From: Apostichopus japonicus
Lineage: Eukaryota; Echinodermata; Holothuroidea; Aspidochirotida; Stichopodidae
Length of the DNA: 64,000 nt
Reading direction: 5' to 3'
Assembly (NCBI RefSeq): GCF_037975245.1
Contig: NC_092562.1
Coordinates: 16,426,521 to 16,490,520, forward strand
Shown here: positions 35,047 to 45,914 of the stretch, piece after piece
Position numbering within the stretch: the stretch's first letter is position 1
Layout: every line of letters begins with the position of its first letter
The notes under the pieces: model-generated
Databases searched by the model: none
The model's input: the letters and a program-made list of their open reading frames with translations, nothing else
What the model was told of the DNA's origin: nothing
Program-made: the position numbers and the translations under genes

Positions 35047-36777
35047 TTAATGACTGGTGGTGGAATTCATTTCCAAAAGATCACTTTGTATTTCATCTTG
35101 CGTCTGCTTCAAGTCCCTCTTGATCTGCTCTCTCAGTTCTCTTAGTTCCGTCGAGGGTTCCCCACTTCTTGGTGCATCGTCTGTTCCTGCTGCAGAGTCC
35201 TGCTCTTTCTTCCCCGATTCTTCAGAATCGGAAAACAATTCCCTGGAATCGCGAGGCGTTGACAGCGGTGTGGTGGTCGGTGCTGAAGGTTCCAACAAGT
35301 CCTCCCTGAATGTCACCGTTCTCTTGCCATCTCCTCTGGGAGAACTGATGCTTCTCTCCGCTTTCTTGGACAAGATGCCATCTTCCGAGAGCAGCCCATC
35401 TTCCCTGTTGATGATAACGTCCTCATTGACTGGAAGTTGTAAAGCCTCTGCATTCACGTCATTTGACCCTGCCATTTCTAGGTTTCCCTGGTTACTGTCC
35501 TCTAACTGCAAATCACCTTCCTCCTCAACTAAATCGTCAAATTCTGACAAGTCGTCCTTTTCTGAATATTGATCAAATTCGTCATCGTCCAGAGACGACC
35601 GACGTGTGACGGACGCTTGAGAAGATCTCATCATGTTCAGTTCCGATTGGATGTCGGAAGCTCCACCGGGACTAACTCTGGCGGTCGGAATACTTATGAA
35701 TAGTGAATGATCCTCGTGAGGCAGTGATATGCCAGAGAGGGCAGCAGACATCACTCTCTTAGCATCTTCTGTACAGCTACAGTCTTCACCTTCGTGGGTG
35801 TGGTGTGTGTTTTCATCGACCCCTCTGAGCACATTCAAACTCGACACTGAACCTTTCATACTTCCAGGTGAGGAGGACCTGTCCCCGCCGTCTCGTTCAT
35901 CCAACATGGCGGCGGAGGGCGTCTCGTGACCGAGAGGCTGGTACGGGGATGGTATTTGATGAGAGATTTTGATGTACTCCTGTTCTCCTTCTCTTGGCAC
36001 CGTGTTGATACTTGGCACACCGGTGCGATAAAACTGTCCGGGTTTCACCCTGGGACTCTGAGCGCTTCGAGGTGTTGCCGGCTGATCAAAGTTGTACCTC
36101 CCACCGGTGCTGGAATGCACCCTACGAGAGCGACCCGAGAACGGGTACCTGTCTGTCCTCCTGGTCATCTCGGACTTTGGTCTCATTCCAGGATTGCTGG
36201 TAGATGCATTGGTGTCAGCATGCCTTCTAACGGCCACGGCAGGTGCACTCCTCTGATGTCTCACCAGGGTTCGAGAATTTCTCTTGGGCACAGCAGTCGG
36301 AACCCTCTCCTTTGAGAGGATCTGGCTGTCTCTAGACATCAGAAACGGGCTAGGCGGTTTTTCGACTGTCATGTCAGAGGCGGCGTCGCTCGTTTTTCCC
36401 AAACTAGAGAGGGACAAGCTCTTCTCTCTGTTCATCCCATCTTCGACCCTGGGAGACAGCCTCTGCATCAGGTTGGGATGACCAGACTCATTGACCACAG
36501 GACCATCGTCCGCCGGCACAGATTCCAGCTTTCGCTTGAGCAGTTCTTGGTAGTCTGCCATTGTCATGGCATCATTGTCTTCTTCTTCTTGGTCTCTGGT
36601 CAAGTCGTCGACGGTGATCATAGTGATTCTTTGGCCCAAACTCTCTGTCCCATCGACGTTACGTTTGGGCCTAGAGCGGTGACGGATGCAATATTTATCC
36701 AGCTTGATCTGTATCTTTGGTTTCGCATTTCCATGGATCAACTTGTTGTACACCACGGGATGCCGTTCACAGAGGTC
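35047..36777 (-). CDS. 928-aa gene, last coding exon (1.73 kb)
   Basis: Residues 353-928 and stop TAA. Begins DLCERHPVVYNKLIHGNAKP after acceptor cttacgatag. Low complexity: Ser, Pro, Arg and then Asp/Glu-rich. Noticeably higher GC than its surroundings, as expected for coding sequence. Open frames on the opposite strand here are shadows. Confidence 0.92.
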   Translation of the reverse strand, partial: DLCERHPVVYNKLIHGNAKPKIQIKLDKYCIRHRSRPKRNVDGTESLGQRITMITVDDLTRDQEEEDNDAMTMADYQELLKRKLESVPADDGPVVNESGHPNLMQRLSPRVEDGMNREKSLSLSSLGKTSDAASDMTVEKPPSPFLMSRDSQILSKERVPTAVPKRNSRTLVRHQRSAPAVAVRRHADTNASTSNPGMRPKSEMTRRTDRYPFSGRSRRVHSSTGGRYNFDQPATPRSAQSPRVKPGQFYRTGVPSINTVPREGEQEYIKISHQIPSPYQPLGHETPSAAMLDERDGGDRSSSPGSMKGSVSSLNVLRGVDENTHHTHEGEDCSCTEDAKRVMSAALSGISLPHEDHSLFISIPTARVSPGGASDIQSELNMMRSSQASVTRRSSLDDDEFDQYSEKDDLSEFDDLVEEEGDLQLEDSNQGNLEMAGSNDVNAEALQLPVNEDVIINREDGLLSEDGILSKKAERSISSPRGDGKRTVTFREDLLEPSAPTTTPLSTPRDSRELFSDSEESGKKEQDSAAGTDDAPRSGEPSTELRELREQIKRDLKQTQDEIQSDLLEMNSTTSH

Positions 36778-39700
36778 CTATCGTAAGAAAAAAAGTGAAA
36801 GGCTTTACTTGAAGTCTACAATTTTGTTGAAAAAAATGCAAATCAGTTTTTGCTTGAACATATTACTCCCCCCCACCACCCCCTCCCTCCCCCAACTTAT
36901 GAGAATTTGTAATAAAACGAAACAAGATAAAGGGAGTAACTGTATCATAGTCACCTACACCTTCAAAACTTGCATTGGAATTATTTTCAATACTGAAAGA
37001 GGTAAAGAATTGTTCTCAAAACTAGAAGAGGTCAAGAATTATTCTCAATAATGGAATAGAGCTACTACAATACTGAAAGTGGTAAAGAATTGTTCCAAAA
37101 TACGGAAAAAGCTACAGAATAATTCTCAAAACTGGAATAGAGCAAAAAGCATTATTCTCAATACTTAAAACAACAATCTCAGCAAACAACATATTTCTTA
37201 GCAGGTAACAGACAAACTTACTCAACGTTGGTAAACTTTGAAATATAAAATTCAAACAAGCCATATTGATATGTTAGATGTTGCTGGTTGAATGTTAAAC
37301 CTAAGGAACTTGAAGCAACCAGCTGTAATGTCACAATGCACATTTACAAAACTGTTTTGCATTCTAATCTACTGATTTGACCTTTGATTTGGGAAGCTCC
37401 AAATTACACTACAGTTTAATGAATATGAGGGTTATCATCTTAGTATGCATGCTTCAAGTTCCCTGTTGTTTACAAGATGTGGACACTTTAATTGTGCATA
37501 TATCAAAAATGGCATGTAGGAATAAGAATGGAAAATTCAGTAGGTTTATGATTGTTGTGATTATATTCCATGTTTTCATGTCAAATATCAACTTAGATTA
37601 ATTCTGATTTAGCATTTTAAGGCAGCATGTCACACCAGAATCCCAGGAGTACTCAATGCATAGTTTCATCAAGTTTTTTTGATGAAGCTGGCATACCAGG
37701 TAGCATGCAAGTAGCTGAATGCCTCTGATATATGGAATCCTTCCGGAACTCAGCACAAAACACCCCGTTACGCAGCAAATATCGCTACAAAATAAGCACA
37801 TTTCGTGCAAACTCTTTTCATAACTTTCTAAGTATAGCACTCAGAAAACTCTTTCTTACGTCATTTTGAAGAATATTGTGTCCTCTATACAATGAGGTGT
37901 CATTACTTATTATGCGTGTGAACTATAAACCCTGTGCTTTTTAATCTGAAAAAGTAAAAACCACTTCGGAAAGCAGTGAATTTTCAAAATGTCCGTATCT
38001 CAAAATGCTTACATTGTGCTTGCTGGAAGTGTGAGTGCATAACCAATTTCTTTCCTATGCGAAAGAAAAGTTCGTTGACTCCTCTCTCTAGTGATATAAA
38101 ATTCAACTTGATTGGTCAAAATTAAGGCTAGTACTTTTCACCAGCAAATCAAAAGCATCGTAAGAAATTGGTCAAGTCCTCCTTTACGCGGCTAACCTGA
38201 ATACAGCACAGTGTGCAGTACTCTCACAGCAATTTCGGAGAGTGAAAACCATAACGCTTCCTTTGCATATACAACAGCATTTAATTCTGCAAAAGTTTCC
38301 ATATGTAGTTCATATTTGACTTTGCATCAGATTCTCACAAATTCCTGTGAGCAGTGTACTGAACAGAGACAACAAAGTTATTTCTACTCAATGTAAAATA
38401 AACAATTACTTTGTAGCAGCTAATGGTTCTTACATGAAAAATAGGCTAGGCACCTCTATTTCAAAAGTGTGGTAGGTTTAATGTTCATATTTATTTTAGA
38501 AAGGTACAGAGTTGTTTTCAAGAGTTTAAAATCTGTCCCAACATGAACACAACAAACTAACACAAAAAAGTCTTTGTTCACATGTAAAAACTTTTCATTT
38601 GATGTGCAAACTTTAGTTGACAAACATAGCAAGCTTTTCCTATCTGGAAACACAATAAGTCTCTCAGAAGAGTTGGAAAAAGGAGCAAATATTTACAGGT
38701 CTAGATGGCGGTGTGGTTGGTTTACTGATTCCTAGGACTTTAACATCTGGCTGATCCACTTGTTCTGACCAGTCCAATGGTATCAAGCAAGCTGGTTTGT
38801 TCATCTCATTCTTGGTTTTATCAATTGGAGACTGATGGAAGTTCCTCAGGGCATCCTCGATGGTATCTCTCCTGGAAACAGAGCAGAGACAGGTAGAGAA
38901 AATAATCATCTTTTAACTACGGTAACACATGACCCCCCACCCAGTTCCCCTTCCTATGACTAAAGAAAAAAGTATAATACTGTAAGAAGTGGTGCGTGGG
39001 CTGGGGTGACTCACATATACAAAATCTATTAATTGAACTAGTTGTTGTGCAAAATTACATTTGCTGCATTAACTCACTTAATATTAACCCACATTAGGGT
39101 AAAATTTGTGAAGGTATTGTGCAGAAGGCTATTAACATCTGTTGTTTAAGATACACTACACATGTGATATCCATTCAGTGTAATGTTTAATCATAAGTCA
39201 AGAAAAAAAGAAAAAAAAGGAGGGAAAAACCACTTAGATTTATGTACTGTCAAAATTATTTTCACAACTAAGACCGTATTTGATGCCCTAATCATAAGGC
39301 AAAAATTTTGACCCCAAATGGTAACCCCAAATGACCTTTGACCTCCACCAAAAACACTAGGCTTCTTGTACTCAATGTGGTCCTTATACACACCAAATAT
39401 GAAGCTGGTCTGACCTTCCTTTCTTGAGATATCCTGTTTACAAGGTTTTCACAATTTGACCAATGTTGACCCTATATGACCTTTGACCTCCACCAAAAAC
39501 AATTGGCTTTTTGTAAAAAATGTGGTACTTCTACACACCAAACATGAAATTGGCCTGAACTTCCCTTCTTGAGATATTGCGTTTACAAGCTGGGTGTCAC
39601 AAACGCACTCACACACACATACAGACACGCATATGCCATCATGAATGCAAAGGTTACGATTATCATCGAAACCAAAAACCAAAGAATAATTCCTAGACAG

Positions 39701-42700
39701 TTAATGAGTCTAACTGATTACTCACTTCTTTGATGGATGTCTCCATTCCTTGACTCTCATCGTCTCCGACTGCAGTTCACCGTTCCGACCGATGTGTAGT
39801 TTACTGCCGGATCGAAGTTGCCGAGTAACAGAGCAACCCACCTTACCATCGATGCTGTAATACTGGTCTGCATCTATGCTTCCACCTACAAGAGCAGATG
39901 ATGATATGTTATTTTTAGACGAGACTGGACACTTCCCATAATGCAATGCATGAACCGACACAGGACGGTGTCTGCCAGAATGGAAATAACGTCCATTTTG
40001 TTTCCGACAGACGTTTCCGGGCGAAAGAGTGGGCAGTCTTGGGAGAACGCAATCCAGGCGATGGGAGTCCATTAAGAGGAGTAGAAATCTTGGAATCGTT
40101 GATTGAAGTGATAATCCCAAAGTACCAATGAATGACAGTAATGGAAGTAGCTTTACACCTTACTGACTTGCATATATGATCCCCTAAAGGGAGGCTAAAC
40201 TTGATTTGACTGCTCTCCTGGACAATTGAGTGTTGCACCTTAGAGCTTAAATAATCTGTTTGACTCTCAGTTCAAATCAGAATTACAGACGCAAAGTCTT
40301 ATGAGCATCAGTAAGAAATCAAATTGGTTTGGTAGAGATTTTGGGCGAAATTGAAGATACAGTAAGATTAAAACTTTATCTGTTTATGGTAAGGATGAAC
40401 GGGAGGAAATGCGACCTGTCATTGGTTTACAATGTTTACTCACCCTGACCACTTAACCGAAGGCCATTACATCATTGAAAGGTCAAAGGGTTCGGACTAC
40501 TGTATCAAACACAACAAACGGTTAACGCATGTTTTGTTTGCCTGGAGTAACACAGACTGACAATCTCCTGATAGAAGGATTCTTAAGTCAACAAAACAGG
40601 GCTGACATAAATAAACTGCTTACTTAGCAAACAAGGTGGTGGTCAATAAATATTAAGACTGTTTTCTTTTCAAAACTAGCATAGCCAGCTTCTAAATGTG
40701 AAGGGCAGGGTAAAGGGATGGGGGTTTGCTCAAATGGGAGGGGTGCTTAGGAAATCTTTCATACAAAAGGGGCTAAATTCTAAAAAAAATATCATGAACC
40801 AGTTGTATGAAAATAGTTGAAGACCATGGCTTAAGATGTGTGTGAGGTGGGTAGGGGATAGGGTTGTTATTCACCCTTTCTGGCTTAAATAGATTATATT
40901 CAGCGAGGATAATGCCCGCCTCTGCCCTGTTTTGATGGGTGACAGCTGTGTTGTGTTTGAGATGCCAAGTACCTACCTGTAAATGCATCCACAACACCTG
41001 ACGTATCAGAACCAGCAAAGGTCAGCCATTGGCCCGAAATTGAGTCGTGACGTTTCAGATTTTCACTCTTTGCCCTTCGTCTCTTTTCTCTCTCCATCTT
41101 GTCTTCTTTTTCCCAGTAGTCATGGATCTCATCTGTTATCTTACGAAAGCTCACGTCTTTTATCTTGGGCCCTTTCTGTTTCATCTTCACCCACATGAAT
41201 CCCGATGGCTGGGGTGGCTTCCTCGGGGGTGTACGGAAACTCCCTGATGAGAACAAGACAAACATTGCATAGACTTTACTGTATACTATGTTTAGTCAGA
41301 CAGAGTTCATGGTAAACCAAAAAGATAGAAAATTAAATGGATTTTTTGGTGTGGGGGGGGGGGGCACAGTCCCCATTTTCAGGCACATAGCGGTGGATTA
41401 AAAGGCCTTAGATGCAAAATGGTGCTATCATTTCCACTTTTTTAACTACATTTAGTAATAAAATGATCCTTTTTTGGTTCAAAACTACCAATTTACTAGC
41501 ATATATTCATAATATATATATATATTTTTTTTGGGGGGGGGGTGGGGATTAACACTAAGGTTGCACTTTCAATAGCTTACCTGTTGAATAAGGTCTAGGT
41601 GAAGGTCCATCTTGAAAGGGTATATGGTTCAGTCCATGATAACCGGGAGCTGTTTGTGGTCTTGAATCTGTGTAATTATCAGAAGAAAAATAAAGATAAA
41701 CACATTGAAGAGTGCAGAGAGAAGTTTGGCTGGAACTGATTCTTATCATTCATCTCATTGTAAGACAAGCTCTAAGATTCGGGCAGTATTCTTTGCTAAG
41801 GCTACATGTCAATAATACTACATGTATCGGTTCCAATCCAAACAATCAAAGATAAGGTTTAGGTATTATTTTTTTGTTGAATATCTTATGGTAATAATTA
41901 TGATCTAGTAGCTACTGAAAACGGTCTGATGGTTACAATATATTATTTTATATTTTACTTCTACTTGTAACGCTTCTGAGCCTATTGTTTTTGTTTTCAT
42001 GTTTTTGCTGTCTTGTTGAGGTTGAACTTGTGTATGAAAAATATTCATCAAACATCAAACCTTAAAAATATGAAATAAAGAAACACAGCCAAAATTATAG
42101 CTTGCTGAAATGGTTTCTCATAAATGTTTAGAAAAGACATTTTACCTGGAATTTCAGATTCTTGTGAATTTTTGTCCACCAGGACAGAAGGTGGTTTCGC
42201 CCACTCTTCAAGAATGGCCTCTCTGAAGATAATATGAAACAAGAGTTAAGATCGTAAGGGGTAGTGATAACAAGAAAGTATCGACTAGAAGTATGTTTTT
42301 CATGTTAAATCATTTGGAAAAAAAGTACACATGAATGATGCAGACCTGCATAACATCCAAAGACAACATTCATGTAAACATCATGTTTCTTTCCAACGGT
42401 ATCTTGTAAATCTCCTCATGGCATTTATCTTCAGTCACCTTAAAATTATCCAACAATTTTTAGCCTAAATTGAAAAATACCTCTTTCATTCATGTAAAAC
42501 TCAGTAATATTCTTTTTCCTCCCTTTATCTGAATATGAGATGCCCTGACATTTGAATCCAAGAAGAATCTTCAATGTGTGGCCTACTCCTTTAACTGCAA
42601 ATCTCTCTCATTTGTGTGAAATGTAAAAAAATATATATATCGTCCGTAGCCTAGTGGTTAGGTTGTCAGCGTTTAGAGCGGGAGGCCCGGGTTCGAATCC

Positions 42701-42760
42701 CGGTGGAGGCTGGAAGTTTTTTCACTGTTCTTGATTTTCCAACTCCATACGATTATCATT

Positions 42761-42835
<75 letters not shown>

Positions 42836-43957
42836 TGTACAACAGTACCTCTGATTCTTCTTGAAAGTCTGCCGTATTTGATTGCTTTGGTTGTCGATGA
42901 TATTGTCAGCTGTGGTCAAGTTTATAGCCCTGGTCTCTGGAAAGTCGAGATTGACCAGCGAGCCGACAAGATCACGGGTTGAAGGTGTCCCTGCACTTTT
43001 GTATCTCCTGGTCACATCACCAAGATGACGTTTCTGGATCAAAGATTTAAAGGAAATCCATCATGTGACATTGAAAGCTAATCCACTATATCCCTTTAGC
43101 CATCTTAGTTCCAGGATATCTAGCAGTCTTTGGACTAGACAGTCACCTCTTGATCCATACCTGCATATTAAGTCACCTCTTGACCCATACTGTACCTGCA
43201 TATTAAGTCACCTCTTGATCCATACCTGCATATTAAGTCACCTCTTGATCCATACCTGCATATTAAGTCACCTCTTGACCCATAACTGCATATTAAGTCA
43301 CCTCTTGACCCTTACCTGCATATTACACATCACTTGTGTTGCTATGCATTTGATGACATGACATGCATTCCTTCTGCCTATTCACTTCAAGTTTAAAGAC
43401 ACTAACTAATTAGACTTCTTTAAGCAGGTGGCTGCGTATGCTGAACAGTGTTCTATCATCTTCAAATATATACTGTCCGAAACTATATTGTTAGTTAGTT
43501 GAACATTAAAGGTATGCTGTATTGGCCCCAAATATGCTAGATATTAAAATATGGTCACCTTTGGTCAAAATTCTTAAACTGTTTTAATTACAACCTTCAA
43601 GGTAAATTTCCTCACTGGGACATTCAGTCATCTTGTGTGTTCCTTAAAAATGTCTGAGAACAATTTGGGAATAAAAGACCTCCAGAATAGTACTTTATGA
43701 AAACTTATAGTAATTATAGAATGCTATAATTTGGGGCCTACACTGACTACCTAACCTAACACCTAACCTGGCCCTATCACACTTTAAAAGGCTGTGTATA
43801 AAATGTATCATCATTTTCTGAGAAACATGCAGAAAAAGTAAAAGATGTTTACCTGCACAGCTTTTTTGTTATATTCCTGGTTCTTCAAACTGACATAGTC
43901 ATAGGCAAACATTGCCTTGTCCTCATGATACAACGGCATACCCATTGTTGGTGTCAT
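35047..43957 (-). CDS. unrecognised 928-residue protein, eight coding exons
   Basis: Joining (minus strand) 43957-43853, 43033-42849, 42222-42146, 41667-41581, 41243-40977, 39885-39726, 38871-38697 and 36777-35047 gives 2,787 bases: 928 residues and stop. All junctions are GT..AG with matching phases. The N-terminal part (1-352) is Lys/Arg-rich with a predicted helix around EIHDYWEKEDKMEREKRRRA. The last exon (353-928) starts with a basic stretch (KPKIQIKLDKYCIRHRSRPK), then turns Ser/Pro/Arg-rich, then acidic (LDDDEFDQYSEKDDLSEFDD). It ends with a short heptad-like helix at about 896-922. KRTVTF at 837-842 fits the RVxF docking motif for protein phosphatase 1. No signal peptide or membrane segment. 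No family was recognised, so no function is assigned. The start ATG (43,957) is the first ATG of its exon; a 5' UTR exon may lie upstream. Confidence 0.85.
36985..37175. repeat. degenerate 34-38-bp tandem repeat in intron 7 of the 928-aa gene
   Basis: About five units of (at)tctcaa(t)act(g)aa.agaggt.aagaatt recur. Copies differ at many positions. Confidence 0.65.
38697..38871 (-). CDS. 928-aa gene, coding exon 7
   Basis: Residues 294-352: RDTIEDALRNFHQSPIDKTK to TTPPSRP, phase 0. Acceptor ctgtttccag, donor GACCT|GTAAAT. Confidence 0.8.
39325..39660. repeat. tandem repeat of about 145 bp carrying DR1 motifs, ending in a CA-rich tail
   Basis: Two copies share tgacctttgacctccaccaa, tgtggt.ct..tacacaccaa, tctga.cttcc.ttcttgaga and tttacaag. 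Each contains a perfect direct repeat TGACCTTTGACCT (39,332-39,344 and 39,477-39,489). The second copy continues into a CA-rich tail (actcacacacacatac). It looks like a dispersed repeat, here in the intron between coding exons 6 and 7 of the 928-aa gene. Confidence 0.75.
39726..39885 (-). CDS. 928-aa gene, coding exon 6
   Basis: Residues 241-293 plus two bases: GGSIDADQYYSIDGKVGCSV to EWRHPSK. Acceptor gctcttgtag, donor AAGAA|GTGAGT. Confidence 0.8.
40977..41243 (-). CDS. 928-aa gene, coding exon 5
   Basis: Residues 152-240: Pro-rich start (FRTPPRKPPQPSGF), then KMKQKGPKIKDVSF and a strongly charged helix, EKEDKMEREKRRRAKSENLK. Acceptor ttctcatcag, donor TTACAG|GTAGGT. Confidence 0.85.
41581..41667 (-). 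CDS. 928-aa gene, coding exon 4
   Basis: Residues 123-151: DSRPQTAPGYHGLNHIPFQD to YST, plus one base. Acceptor ttacacag, donor AACAG|GTAAGC. Confidence 0.8.
42146..42222 (-). CDS. 928-aa gene, coding exon 3
   Basis: Residues 97-122: REAILEEWAKPPSVLVDKNS to EIP, plus one base. Acceptor attatcttcag, donor CCAG|GTAAAA. The frame decides between two overlapping AG acceptors. Confidence 0.8.
42641..42760 (+). mobile_element. tRNA-derived SINE with (AT)n tail, copy 1
   Basis: The head carries a tRNA-Glu-like A box (tagcctagtggttagg) and B box (gggttcgaatcccgg). The acceptor stem does not pair, so it is not a functional tRNA. The body ttcactgttcttgatttt and attatcat leads straight into (AT)n at 42,761. 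A second copy in reverse orientation at 59,352-59,475 shows the same head, body and tail. Confidence 0.85.
42761..42834. repeat. (AT)n microsatellite at the SINE tail
   Basis: Pure TA repeats with one GT interruption, directly after the SINE body and 15 bases from the donor of coding exon 2. Confidence 0.95.
42849..43033 (-). CDS. 928-aa gene, coding exon 2
   Basis: Residues 36-96 plus two bases of R97: KRHLGDVTRRYKSAGTPSTR to QIRQTFKKNQ. Acceptor tttgatccag, donor CAGAG|GTACTG. An (AT)n tract lies 15 bases into the next intron. Confidence 0.8.
43140..43328. repeat. 30-bp minisatellite, about six units
   Basis: The unit is aagtcacctcttgatccata plus cctgcatatt. Units vary at two or three positions (gatcc/gaccc) and one has a five-base insertion (ctgta). 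Lies in intron 1 of the 928-aa gene. Confidence 0.92.
43508..43750 (+). mobile_element. MITE-like repeat, copy 1
   Basis: Ends carry inverted words (attggccccaaatatgct and gctataatttggggcc). The whole 240-bp stretch, including tattaaaatatggtcacctt and aaattcttaaactgtttt, reappears in reverse orientation at 61,306-61,558. Family not identified. Confidence 0.7.
43853..43957 (-). CDS. 928-aa gene, coding exon 1
   Basis: Residues 1-35, MTPTMGMPLYHEDKAMFAYD to KKAVQ, phase 0. Donor CTGTGCAG|GTAAAC. ATGs at codons 1, 5 and 7 are all possible starts; the first is used. Confidence 0.75.
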
Positions 43958-45914
43958 CTTGAGGCGATTCAAAGTTAGACGTAATGATAAAAGAAGAGAA
44001 AATATTTAATGTGGAGAGGCATAATACTTAACTGTAACTTGTAAAGTTTTTGTACACATGATGTACATATGGGGCTGCACAGCAGTCTGCACATGTGACA
44101 CAGTACCCTTCAGGCCTTATTACAGCATTAACAATATAAACACACATATTTCTTGCAGTATATAATTTTTTTTAAAATATTTCACCAAACTTAAACACCA
44201 TTGGCAACACTGGGTACCTATTGTCAGAAGTTCAGTCTAAATAATTCTTTCGATCACTAATGGTAAGAATATGTTTAGAATTTTCTGCCAACGGCCCTAA
44301 ATACTTTCACATGGCATTGGGTCGAGGTTTTATTTTCTTTTGGTGATGTTTGTCTTGATTTACAAAATTTAAAACCTTAGGCCTACAGCACAATTAACCA
44401 ACTTTGTTTAGTGGACACTAGAAAAACCGCAATAGGCCTAGTTGTGACAGCAAAAAGAATATTGTGCTATGCCTAGCCTATTTTCTGAGAAAAAAATCAA
44501 AGATTTTTATGGTTTGCTGCAATCAACCAACATTAATACTATATTAAGAACAAGCCAGCAGAAACTGATATGGGGTTTGGTAAGATTTTTCAAATGAAAT
44601 ATCACCAGTGATTGGTCAGTGACTTGAACCATACTCATAATGGCCTAGGCTATATAAGGGGCAAACAATTTCCGTCCACTGTCTCAGTTAGCATACCTTA
44701 GTTTCAAATCTCTGAACTTGAGGCTTTCACATTTTTTAATCATTCGGTAGTTTGAAGGTAAACTAGAGCGAATAACTTCATTTCATAACACTAAAAGTAA
44801 AACATGTTAGGTAGCCTACCCTGACAAGTGGTCCGCTACAACTTACATGTACAAAGGCACGTTTCGTTACTGACACACGAGTCGTTTGGGCCTGAGCTTA
44901 ACTATCCCTGGCTAGGCATTTCATCTAGCTTATTATTTCTGGGCCTTAGCTATGAGAACGAATAAAATTACGCAAATACTAATAGTATAATTAGTAATGC
45001 CAGTTGCGGGCAAAACTTAAGCGTTGGACATTTGGCCTATCCTAAGTTGGGCATAGGCCTAACGTTAGTAGTAACTTCGAAAGTCAATGGGGCACTTTAA
45101 AGCGTCCGTGGTAACCAAAGCTAAAATTACGAGTGACTTTATAATTATGCATATCTATACCTCATAGGATTGATAAAAATGGTAATATCAATGCTGATTT
45201 ATTTCAGGGGACTTCCATGAGAATTGTCGTTTCTGTAAGAAATGCCACCTAGATGAGCAACCAGTATCGGTGCTAGGCGATGTACGAAAACACTTGTGGA
45301 TGGTGTACATGTATGTTTGCCTACCATCGATATGCAGTGAAAGTCTTGTTGCTTGGAATGGAAACATCGATTTGTGATCATGAAAGGGAGAGCGGATAAT
45401 GGTAACCTGCACAGGTGGTCTTAGTTTCACTTACCGATACAATATTGGCTATGTGTTACATAAGTCTTGGTCAGCCGAGCGATGTGAACGCGAGGATTGT
45501 TTTCTTATTGTTACGCATTTTGAAGTTTTTCAACTTTCAGTGAAATGTGAAGAAAGTGTTTAGCTATATGTCTAAGTTACAACTTCAATTCCTAAAATGC
45601 TAAAAGATACATATGGTTAACGACAAGGGAACAACTTTGATGGGGGAGGGGCAGGGAGGGTAAACCAAAGAAACAGGAAAAATTGGGGGAATTTGAAATT
45701 GAGCCCGACATGATGTGATGTTGTATGGAAACATAGTTTATATAGAAAGTATAGGCTATGAGTGTTACGAGAGACGTCTAAAGAATTATACAATATTCGA
45801 GAAGGTTAGTAACATAGATAAACTGAAATTTGAACGATGATTTTAAGGATTCCTTTATCTCTAAGACATATTTTTGCTTAGTGATAATTTATTAATTACG
45901 GTACTTATCGTATA
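43958..45914. other. upstream region of the 928-aa gene
   Basis: Likely holds the promoter and any non-coding exon of the minus-strand gene. No TATA box, CpG island or exon could be fixed. A frame at 45,188-45,430 (minus) has no recognised domain. Confidence 0.4.

Noticed and set aside
35057-36786. Plus-strand frames of 171, 129 and 102 codons
   Set aside because: Shadows of the last exon of the 928-aa gene on the opposite strand; no domain or splice logic.
42641-42712. A functional tRNA-Glu gene
   Set aside because: A and B boxes are good, but the acceptor ends do not pair and a SINE body with a matching second copy follows.
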